Of a DNA stretch of 64,000 nucleotides, positions 57,829 through 64,000 are shown one piece after another. A model generated the notes under the pieces. The model did no database searches. It was given only the letters and a program-made list of their open reading frames with translations, and was not told where the DNA came from. Position numbers and translations under genes: made by a program. This DNA is from Planctomycetota bacterium (lineage in GTDB: Bacteria; Planctomycetota; UBA1135; GCA-002686595), in NCBI GenBank assembly GCA_020638855.1, contig JACKHT010000004.1, positions 186,001 through 250,000 on the forward strand, written 5' to 3'. Each line of letters starts with the position of its first letter. Within the stretch, counting starts at the first letter, position 1.

Positions 57829-58544
57829 AGTGTCGCTCCGTGAACTTTGGCACCTTCTGTGTCTAAGACGCCGTCCTCGATCTCGAAGGTTCGATCGACC
57901 AGATCCAGGGCGCGGTGGTCGTGAGTAACGATGAGTACGGCAGCTCCACGTTCGATAGCCGCTGTCCTCAGAAGTTCCATGACACGCCTACCAAGCTCCT
58001 TGTCGAGCGAAGCGGTTGGCTCATCGGCCAGAAGAAGCGAAGGTTCATGTACCAGCGCGCGCGCGATGGCGACGCGTTGCTGCTGCCCTCCGGAGAGCTG
58101 CATGGGCAAGTGACTGGCACGGTCAGCCACTCCGAGCGACTCGAGAATCTCACGCGTGCGGTGAACCGCCTCGCGCCGCGGCACATCATCGAGTTCCAGA
58201 ACGAGCCGCACATTCTCCTCGGCGGTAAGGAACGGGATGAGGTTTGAGCGCTGAAATACGAACCCGAGGTTGCGGCGTCGAATGAGATTCGCGTCGCCAA
58301 CGGCGGCGCCGTCTCGGATCACATCCACTCCACCTACTTGCAGCCACCCCGTGTCCGGGGGATTGATGAGGCCGAGAATCGTAAGGAGCGTCGACTTTCC
58401 AGACCCAGAAGGTCCGAGGAGAGCGACGACCTCCCCCGGGGCAATCTGGAAGGTCGCCTCCTTGAGTGCGAGTACGTAGGTGTTGCCCTCTCCGTAGTGC
58501 TTCGAGAGTGAGCGCGCCTGAACTGCGGGGATGGGATCGCTCAT
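57825..58544 (-). CDS. ABC transporter ATP-binding protein (MacB/LolD/DevA type)
   Basis: The 239-residue protein has Walker A 'ALLGPSGSGKSTLLTILGL', Q-loop 'GFVFQRSNLIPFL', ABC signature 'QLSGGQQQRVAIARALVH', Walker B 'LLLADEPTASLD' and H-loop 'LIVTHDHRA'. It is a single-domain ATPase energising the FtsX-like permease encoded just upstream (four-base overlap). The type-VII exporter family (MacB, LolCDE, DevBCA) uses such subunits for mechanotransmission. Confidence 0.95.
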   Translation of the reverse strand: MSDPIPAVQARSLSKHYGEGNTYVLALKEATFQIAPGEVVALLGPSGSGKSTLLTILGLINPPDTGWLQVGGVDVIRDGAAVGDANLIRRRNLGFVFQRSNLIPFLTAEENVRLVLELDDVPRREAVHRTREILESLGVADRASHLPMQLSGGQQQRVAIARALVHEPSLLLADEPTASLDKELGRRVMELLRTAAIERGAAVLIVTHDHRALDLVDRTFEIEDGVLDTEGAKVHGATL

Positions 58545-59755
58545 GCCGCCAATACCTCGTTGGGATCTGCCGCAAGCGCCTTCTTCATCCCGATCGCACT
58601 GGAGGCAACGGAGATGGCGGTCACGATGACCAGAAGGGCCAAGCGGTGCTCGTTCTCGATGACGACGCGGCGCGGGAAGATATCGAACGCGAAGTTGCCG
58701 AGGATCACTGCTAGCACGTACGCGATGCCGCCGAGGAGCAGGGCCTCCTCGAGAATCATCCCGAGGATGACAGACATGCGAGCCCCCAGGAGCTTCAGGA
58801 GGGCAATCGAGTGGATCTTGTCGACGGTCATCGTGTAGATGATGAGGCCCATGAGGATGGCCGAGATGACGACGAGGAGGCCGCGGAACAAGCCGATCTG
58901 GAGTCGTGTCTTCTCCACGACTCCGCCCAGGATCAGGGCGTGTTGTTCAGCTTGGGAGTAGACCGTGACGTCTTGCCAGCCTTGCAGTCTTGCTTGAACC
59001 GTATCCAGCGACACGCCCGGATCGACGTTCAACATCACTGCGGATACGGGCGAAGGACCAAGCGCTGGAATGAGCTGCGCATTCTTTCCTGAGAATCGGA
59101 CGAGCTCTGGATCACGGCCGAGGGCACTTTGCCGAACCCGTGCGGAGCGGGCTTCCCGGTCTAGCCGAATGGCTTCGTTGGAGACGTCGTTCTGAATCCT
59201 CTGCGCATCGGACAATGTGAAGAACGCGGCGGGATCGCCGCCAGAAGCCAACAAGCCGTCGGTGATGCCCACGACGGTGTAGACATCTCGCCCGAGAGGG
59301 ATGCGCTGACCGAGTGCAAGGCCGAGGGAACTGTCCACCAGGCACTCGTAATGGGGCTGGGCGAGCGGTCGTCCCTTGATGATCGGGAGACCTCCTCCGA
59401 GGTCATCCGGCCAAGAGAGCCCAACCGCTGTGAATCGCAGGGGCCTACCGTTCGGTAGCTGGCGCTGGATGGTGTGCGAAACGTAGCTGCGAGCCCTGGC
59501 GACACCCGGCACTGCACGGGCGCGCTCCTCCAGGTCGCTTGAGACTCGGGTGAGCTCCGCAAATGGACCGCGCGTGTCTCGCTGAACAATCCAGAGGTCC
59601 GCACCGAGGCTGTCGGGGAGCGCTGTCGCATCCTTGATGATCCCATTGTAGATCCCCGTCATCGCCAAGACGACGGTGAGGAGCAGCCCGAGTCCGACGG
59701 CCGTCAGCAGGAACCGACTGGAGTCGTGTCGAATGTCTCGCAGTGAGAGGTTCAT
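58541..59755 (-). CDS. ABC transporter permease, FtsX/MacB/DevC type
   Basis: The protein has 404 residues. The first transmembrane helix ('FLLTAVGLGLLLTVVLAMTG') is followed by a large periplasmic MacB-PCD-like domain (about 45-265, 'VVGITDGLLASGGDPAAFFT'), then three helices in the C-terminal half ('LFRGLLVVISAILMGLIIYT', 'LEEALLLGGIAYVLAVILGN', 'ALLVIVTAISVASSAIGMKK'), the FtsX-domain layout. It has 'ALLKLLGARMSVILGMILEE' as the coupling helix region. It works with the adaptor (upstream) and ATPase (downstream), overlapping both by four bases. Confidence 0.92.
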   Translation of the reverse strand: MNLSLRDIRHDSSRFLLTAVGLGLLLTVVLAMTGIYNGIIKDATALPDSLGADLWIVQRDTRGPFAELTRVSSDLEERARAVPGVARARSYVSHTIQRQLPNGRPLRFTAVGLSWPDDLGGGLPIIKGRPLAQPHYECLVDSSLGLALGQRIPLGRDVYTVVGITDGLLASGGDPAAFFTLSDAQRIQNDVSNEAIRLDREARSARVRQSALGRDPELVRFSGKNAQLIPALGPSPVSAVMLNVDPGVSLDTVQARLQGWQDVTVYSQAEQHALILGGVVEKTRLQIGLFRGLLVVISAILMGLIIYTMTVDKIHSIALLKLLGARMSVILGMILEEALLLGGIAYVLAVILGNFAFDIFPRRVVIENEHRLALLVIVTAISVASSAIGMKKALAADPNEVLAA

Positions 59756-60939
59756 CTAGGTGACTCCTCGTCGGCGTAGGCCTTCAGCCGAATCCTCTGA
59801 CCATCCTTGAGCAGCTTGTTCTTCGCTATAGACGGATCGAGCACCACATCGTCGAGTGAGAGGCCTCCGGTAACTTCGATCAGCTCACGACCTCGCTTGC
59901 CGAAATCGAGCGCCCGGAACTCGGCTCGCCCTCCATCGGCGACGAAAGCACCTTCCTGACCATCGCGCTGAATCACTACGCGCGTCGGTACGCGAACCAC
60001 GTCAGTGCGTCGAGCCAGCTCTATCCGAAGGTCCACGCGTTGACCGAAGACGAGCTTCTCCGGCACTTCGTCGAACGACACGTCTACGAGGAGCTCGCGG
60101 GTCTCACGGTCAACCTCGTGACTAATGCGAGCCACCTTGCCTCGTAGCGTTTGCTCGACGTCGGACCGCAGCGCGATGAACGCCGGAAGCCCAACCTTCA
60201 GCGCATCGAGATAGGTCTCGTCCACCCAAACGCTCGCCCAAACCGTGTCAGTAGCGGCGAGCCTGAGTACTGCCGCCCCCGGAACAGCCACGTCTCCGAC
60301 CTCACGTTCTCTGCGCAGGATGATTCCGTCGAAGGGGCTCCGAACTACAGTTCGGGCTAACGCCGTCTTCGCGCGGTCGAGTCGGCGACTTGCGGTCGAA
60401 ACCGCTTCTTGTCCTTCGAACTGTGCGGCCTCTGAGCGCGCGAGCTCAGCCGTCGCAACTTTCTGGCGCTCTTCGGCCACTTCGAGAGCCTCCTCCGAGG
60501 CGGCACCACTTTCGACTAGCGGGCGGATTCTGTTGAGGCCGTCGTCTGCACCCTTCAATACGGCGCGGGAGCGCGCGATGTCCGTGTTGAGTCGTTGCCG
60601 AGTCGACTCGGCCAATGAGACCTCTTGCTCAGCCAGTGCCACATCGGCTTCGAAGGTGCTGTTGTCGATGGACGCGAGCTCCTGACCCTGCTTGACGTGG
60701 TCTCCCTGATCCACGTGGATCTGCACAAGCCGGGCCGTTACCTCGAAGCTCACATCGATCGTTCGGCGACTCTCGACGGAACCCGTGCCAAGCGCCTCCA
60801 CGAGGACCACGCCTTTGGTCACTCGATGGGGTGTCACGTCGGTTGGCTTGAGAAACAGGAGGTAACTAGCGACGAGTACGCCACCGATCAGGAGCAGCCA
60901 CGTGACGGCGCGACGTAGGTGTGCTTGCCAGTTCTTCAT
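59752..60939 (-). CDS. Periplasmic adaptor (HlyD/MFP, DevB-like) of ABC exporter
   Basis: The protein has 395 residues. An N-terminal membrane anchor ('RAVTWLLLIGGVLVASYLLF') precedes a biotinyl-lipoyl-like half ('VSFEVTARLVQIHVDQGDHV'), a helical hairpin (about 95-190, 'EQEVSLAESTRQRLNTDIAR'), the second lipoyl half ('VRSPFDGIILRREREVGDVA') and beta-barrel plus membrane-proximal domains. It bridges the inner-membrane permease to the outer-membrane factor. Overlaps of four bases with both neighbours imply strict coupling. Confidence 0.93.
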   Translation of the reverse strand: MKNWQAHLRRAVTWLLLIGGVLVASYLLFLKPTDVTPHRVTKGVVLVEALGTGSVESRRTIDVSFEVTARLVQIHVDQGDHVKQGQELASIDNSTFEADVALAEQEVSLAESTRQRLNTDIARSRAVLKGADDGLNRIRPLVESGAASEEALEVAEERQKVATAELARSEAAQFEGQEAVSTASRRLDRAKTALARTVVRSPFDGIILRREREVGDVAVPGAAVLRLAATDTVWASVWVDETYLDALKVGLPAFIALRSDVEQTLRGKVARISHEVDRETRELLVDVSFDEVPEKLVFGQRVDLRIELARRTDVVRVPTRVVIQRDGQEGAFVADGGRAEFRALDFGKRGRELIEVTGGLSLDDVVLDPSIAKNKLLKDGQRIRLKAYADEESPR

Positions 60940-62447
60940 TTTTGTTCACCTTCCTCGCTTGTGTCGCGTGGCAACTCGGTTGCACGCTCCTCCGGCCTTA
61001 CGTTCCATGCCCCTCCCATCGCCCGGTACAGCGCGACGAGATGCTCCACGAGCGCCGCGTTGCTGGTCGCGAGCTGGTCCTCGAACGCGAGCAGGTTGCG
61101 CTGCGCGTCCAGGACGTTCTGAAAGTCGGTCTTCCCGCCTTTGTAGAGGTCCTCAGCAAACCCCACCGCGCGGCGATACGCGTCGACAGCCGAACGAAGA
61201 GACGTGTTGCGGGTCCGCTCGTGGCTATAACCTGTGAGTGCGCCTTCGACATCCTCAAGCGCTCTGAGCACCGTATGTTCGTAGGCGACCAATGCCTGCG
61301 TGACGCGCGCGTCTTCAACGTCGATGGCGCTACGCACGCTCCCGCCAGCGAACACGTTCCAAACGAGCGACGGCCCCACGCCGAAGGTGCGACTGGAGGA
61401 TTGGAAGAGATCCCCAGGGCTCTGAGCGCTGAACCCGAAGACCCCGCTTAGAGACAGCCGAGGATAGAGGTCGGCTGTGGCGACGCCCACGCGTGCGGTC
61501 TGTGCGGCGAGTAGCCTCTCTGCGCGCCGGATGTCGGGCCGCTTGCGCAGTAGGTCCGCGGGAATGCTGACAAGAGTGCTTTCCGGGGGGGAAGGGACCG
61601 AGCTCTGGGTCCCCAGTTCATCCTCGAGTGCTCCAGGGTGTTCGCCAAGCAGCACGCTGAGACGGTTCGTCGCTAGCCGAAGCTGCGCACGAAGTTGGGG
61701 TAGTGTCGCTTCGGTGCTTGCTACATTCCCATCCGCTTGCGCGAGTTCGAGGCCTGGTGCCGTGCCAGCTTCCCGGCGCTTGCGCACGATCTCTCGACTT
61801 GCGCGTTGTGAGACGACGTTCCTCTCCGCGATCGCGATGCGGTCTTGCAGGGAACGGGACTCGATATAGACAAGCGCCACTTCTGCCCGAAGAGCGACGA
61901 GTACACCCCCGTAGTCTTCGACGGATGCTTGCCAGTTCGCATGCGAGGACTCGACGGACCTTCGCACACGACCGAACACGTCAAGCTCCCAGCCAGCGCC
62001 GATTGCTGTCGTGTAGGTGTCGACATCGCTCACCGACACGATATCTCCGAGCGTCTTGCCACCAAGACTTGACTCGGAGCTCTGCCGACTTCGACTGTAC
62101 GAAGCATCCACGTCGATTCGTGGCAATCTTGCGCCTCGGGCCACGCCAAGCATGGCGCGAGCTTCGTCGATTCGGGACACGGCCGCGCGAAGATCGAGGT
62201 TGCCCTCGGAGGCGCGGTCGACAAGGCTACTGAGGACTGGATCCTCGAAGAGCTTCCACCATTCTTCGAGCTCTGCGGCACCGGCGCGGACACCATCGGC
62301 GAGGTCCGAACTCCAGCCAGCGGGCACGGGCACCGTGGGGGGGACGTAGTCTGGGCCGACTGCGGCGCAGCCGGTCACAAAGAGCGACGCAACCAGTAAG
62401 AGCCCGCGTGGTGCCCTTGAAGGTCTTGCTGTTGTCAGCGTCGTCAT
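60936..62447 (-). CDS. Outer-membrane efflux lipoprotein, NodT/OprM family
   Basis: The protein has 503 residues with a lipobox 'SLFVTGC'. The mature start 'AAVGPDYVPPTVPVPAGW' is the NodT/OprM hallmark. Two repeats of the OEP fold follow ('NLDLRAAVSRIDEARAMLGV', 'LPRIDVDASYSRSRQS', 'SLVWNVFAGGSVRSAIDVED', 'NLLAFEDQLATSNAALVEHL'). It forms the trimeric outer-membrane exit duct of the exporter. It lies 47 bases after the cupin gene, the largest gap near the promoter end of the operon. Confidence 0.95.
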   Translation of the reverse strand: MTTLTTARPSRAPRGLLLVASLFVTGCAAVGPDYVPPTVPVPAGWSSDLADGVRAGAAELEEWWKLFEDPVLSSLVDRASEGNLDLRAAVSRIDEARAMLGVARGARLPRIDVDASYSRSRQSSESSLGGKTLGDIVSVSDVDTYTTAIGAGWELDVFGRVRRSVESSHANWQASVEDYGGVLVALRAEVALVYIESRSLQDRIAIAERNVVSQRASREIVRKRREAGTAPGLELAQADGNVASTEATLPQLRAQLRLATNRLSVLLGEHPGALEDELGTQSSVPSPPESTLVSIPADLLRKRPDIRRAERLLAAQTARVGVATADLYPRLSLSGVFGFSAQSPGDLFQSSSRTFGVGPSLVWNVFAGGSVRSAIDVEDARVTQALVAYEHTVLRALEDVEGALTGYSHERTRNTSLRSAVDAYRRAVGFAEDLYKGGKTDFQNVLDAQRNLLAFEDQLATSNAALVEHLVALYRAMGGAWNVRPEERATELPRDTSEEGEQK

Positions 62448-62494
62448 TGAGAGTCCTCCATTAGTTGGTTGCTGCGCCGATTACGAGGCCACTC

Positions 62495-62920
62495 TCATTG
62501 CGCGCCGCGCAGATAGTGAACGAGAAGCAACATGTCGCTCCCCGGTGTCGGGATGACGTCGTGCTCCTCGTTGGCCACGAGAGCAATCAGGCTCCCTTGG
62601 GTCACCGACACCGGTTTGCCGCCTGTGTGAATCACTCCTTCTCCTTCGAGCACGTGAATCGTGACCGGGACCGGGGCGGTGTGAACCGGAAGCGCTGTGC
62701 CATTCCGCAGAGCAATCGTTGCAAGCTTCAGATGACGCTCGTCGAGAAGAACGGAAACCTCCTTGTTGCTTGGTCCGTTCCCAGCGCCGCGTGGAAGCGC
62801 GAGGTGCTGACTGCTTGGTGCTTGCATGGATTGATATCCGTGGTTGGGGGTTGGTGCTGCGCAGCTTGCTAGACTCAGCAAGAAGAGCGTGGCGGCTACG
62901 AGAGAGGCTGTGGGATTCAT
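62495..62920 (-). CDS. Cupin-domain lipoprotein
   Basis: The protein has 141 residues and a lipobox 'LSLASC'. The cupin barrel includes 'GTALPVHTAPVPVTIHVLEG' and 'SLIALVANEEHDVIPTP', with His residues at the usual metal-ligand places but the first motif (G-x5-H-x-H) reduced to one His, so metal binding is uncertain. It may sense or sequester the exported compound. Its ATG overlaps the TetR stop by four bases. Confidence 0.8.
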   Translation of the reverse strand: MNPTASLVAATLFLLSLASCAAPTPNHGYQSMQAPSSQHLALPRGAGNGPSNKEVSVLLDERHLKLATIALRNGTALPVHTAPVPVTIHVLEGEGVIHTGGKPVSVTQGSLIALVANEEHDVIPTPGSDMLLLVHYLRGAQ

Positions 62921-63537
62921 GATGTTTGCTCCTTTCCTGTGCTTCGAAGGAAGTGCTCGAGGGTTGTCCAGAGGTTCTCGGGGGTCGTGTCTGCGAGACC
63001 TTTCTTCCCCGGTGCGCTGTGGCGCCCCGCCGAGGAAGCACCGCGAACAACGCCGATGACCATCCAGGCGAGCATCATCACTGGAACCTCCCGTGTGACC
63101 TGACCCATGCTCTGCGCGTCAGCCAGGCAGTCGTGGATGAAGGTCACCGAGCGGCCGACGAGCTGCTCAACGCGCGCGGCTCCTTCTTCACCCGCGGCTT
63201 CGGCCAAGCGGTCGTTGAAGGCGAGGCGAAGAAGCTCTGGGTTGGCGCGTACAACAGTCAATCGCTTCACGACGAATGACCCGAGCCGATCCAGCGGCTC
63301 GCCACCAGGCGGAGGGAAAGTCCCCTTGAGGGCCTTCTCGAAGAGGTCGATCGCCGCAGTGACGATCTCTTCCTTGTCCTTGAAGTGCCGGAAGACCGTT
63401 CCGTCTGCGATCCCCACTTCCTCCGCCAGGGCCGCAGCCGTCATGCGACTCACCCCGCGAGAGGAGATGATCCTCAGAGCTGCCTCTGCGATTTGGCGCT
63501 GCCTCTGAGCGGTCGGGAGTCTTTCAGTGGGGGTCAT
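62917..63537 (-). CDS. TetR/AcrR family transcriptional regulator
   Basis: The protein has 206 residues from ATG 63537; a GTG at 63543 would lie upstream of the predicted transcription start. The N-terminal helix-turn-helix has 'RQRQIAEAALRIISSRGVSR' and 'VGIADGTVFRHFKDKEEIVT', the classical TetR DNA-binding signature. The remainder is an all-helical ligand-binding and dimerisation domain. It heads the ten-gene exporter operon and its own promoter contains a 20-bp palindrome, so it is expected to repress itself and the operon until a ligand, probably a toxic substrate of the exporter, binds. Confidence 0.94.
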   Translation of the reverse strand: MTPTERLPTAQRQRQIAEAALRIISSRGVSRMTAAALAEEVGIADGTVFRHFKDKEEIVTAAIDLFEKALKGTFPPPGGEPLDRLGSFVVKRLTVVRANPELLRLAFNDRLAEAAGEEGAARVEQLVGRSVTFIHDCLADAQSMGQVTREVPVMMLAWMVIGVVRGASSAGRHSAPGKKGLADTTPENLWTTLEHFLRSTGKEQTS

Positions 63538-63543
63538 GCACAC

Positions 63544-63572
63544 ATAGTAGCAAGCAAGTGCTTGCTTGCCAA
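63544..63572 (-). promoter_or_regulatory. Promoter of the TetR-led operon
   Basis: On the minus strand, TTGGCA (63572-63567) and TACTAT (63549-63544) are separated by exactly 17 bases. The predicted transcription start, seven bases beyond, is the A of ATG 63537, so the mRNA would be leaderless. There is no Shine-Dalgarno sequence. Confidence 0.62.
63550..63569. promoter_or_regulatory. TetR operator palindrome
   Basis: GCAAGCAAG-TG-CTTGCTTGC is a perfect inverted repeat with 9-base arms and a 2-base centre. It fills the spacer between the -35 and -10 elements of the regulator promoter, the ideal position for repression by a TetR dimer. Confidence 0.75.
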
Positions 63573-63610
63573 GCCCTCAATCACGGTTTCTTCCGGGCCC
63601 CCCACCGTCC

Positions 63611-63640
63611 TTGACTATGCCCGATAAAATAGGTTATCGT
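63611..63640 (+). promoter_or_regulatory. Candidate promoter with inverted repeat for the rightmost gene
   Basis: TTGACT (63611-63616) and TATCGT (63635-63640) are 18 bases apart and read toward the gene at 63721. CGATAA (63622-63627) and TTATCG (63634-63639) form an inverted repeat overlapping the -10, a possible operator. The -10 is only a moderate match. Confidence 0.4.
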
Positions 63641-63720
63641 GCGCAAAAGATCCGGTAGGGGGGCCGAGCTACGCGATGGCTCCGGGACTCCCCGTCCGGC
63701 AGATTCGGAGGCCCTTGCCC

Positions 63721-64000
63721 ATGAAGCTCCTACACCCAGACGGCTCCCTCGAGCTCGAAGCCAGACCCCTTCAACAGGTGGCCCGGCAGTGGAACCAACT
63801 CTCGACCGAGGAAGCGGCCTCCGTCTTCCAGCAGGCCTTCACCGAGGCGAGCATCCTTCCCAACCGCCTGGTCGTCGAGAACGCTCGGGCTCTGGCGGAG
63901 GAAGCCGGTGCGCCGGTTCCTGTCTCCCTGGTCGCCGTCAACGACCTCTGGAGTGTCTACGCCGTCAGCTCGGCCCTGTTGGCTGTCGCCGTTCAGGACG
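63721..64000 (+). CDS. Hypothetical protein (3' end outside window)
   Basis: A frame open from ATG 63721 to the end of the window encodes at least 93 residues: 'MKLLHPDGSLELEARPLQQV', a helical region ('WNQLSTEEAASVFQQAFTEA') and 'LVAVNDLWSVYAVSSALLAV'. GGAGG at 63707-63711 sits nine bases before the ATG, the best Shine-Dalgarno sequence in this area. An in-frame ATG at 63676 is an alternative start. Family not recognised. It is divergent from the TetR operon with its own candidate promoter. Confidence 0.6.
   Translation, partial: MKLLHPDGSLELEARPLQQVARQWNQLSTEEAASVFQQAFTEASILPNRLVVENARALAEEAGAPVPVSLVAVNDLWSVYAVSSALLAVAVQD

Noticed and set aside
1..64000. CRISPR arrays, rRNA operons, prophage structural genes
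   Set aside because: No regularly spaced repeats, no rRNA-like sequence and no capsid, tail or integrase genes were seen; the only tandem repeat is the 18-bp unit at 32382-32471.

Overview
The window is GC-rich, densely coded chromosomal DNA from a flagellated Gram-negative bacterium, most likely a planctomycete. The lineage call rests on gene content: very large secreted proteins combining a beta-propeller, HEAT-like repeats and a CxxCH haem site; DUF1080 proteins; FG-GAP and ASPIC/UnbV proteins; and a recurring cysteine-containing surface module with an N-S-T-G motif. No rRNA, tRNA or CRISPR array was recognised.

1-15.5 kb is a co-directional motility locus. Two TPR proteins and a sensor kinase / sigma-54 activator pair (FlrBC/FleSR-like) precede flgB, flgC, fliE, fliF, fliG, fliH, fliI, fliJ and a MotE-like gene. 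A strong hairpin and a candidate sigma-28 promoter follow. A second block holds motA, two different motB genes, a FliL-like gene, fliM and fliN, closed by a perfect 15-bp hairpin terminator. Together these encode the rod base, MS ring, C ring, export ATPase complex and stator.

15.6-19.3 kb holds an FAD-dependent amine oxidase, ispG, and the 3' remnants of an IS256-type and an IS66-type transposase side by side.

19.4-51.3 kb is a planctomycete-style chromosomal region rich in exported proteins. It includes a secreted protein with the surface module, an EEP-family hydrolase, a PqqB-like lipoprotein, YbaK, an SbcD/YhaN-like nuclease-ATPase pair, lipoproteins including a CpeT/CpcT-like one, a DUF455 plus ATP-grasp-like pair, a secreted nuclease preceded by an 18-bp tandem repeat, a lectin/cutC/DUF1080 operon, two giant haem-binding propeller proteins, an FG-GAP/UnbV/TPR operon and a pseudo-FGE protein. 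The same surface module occurs four times here (19402-19812, 35090-35536, 43597-44004, 50823-51272).

51.3-64 kb looks accessory. It contains a non-coding stretch with a possible structured RNA, a gene fragment, a RadC-like gene with a small partner, and a YhcG/DUF1016 nuclease. It then holds a ten-gene, mostly overlapping minus-strand operon led by a TetR regulator: cupin lipoprotein, outer-membrane factor, periplasmic adaptor, FtsX-like permease, ABC ATPase, four-helix membrane protein, PD-(D/E)XK-like protein, LOG-family hydrolase and patatin-like lipoprotein.

Several first genes of transcription units have a TANNNT -10-like hexamer exactly six bases before the ATG, which suggests leaderless transcription is common in this organism.
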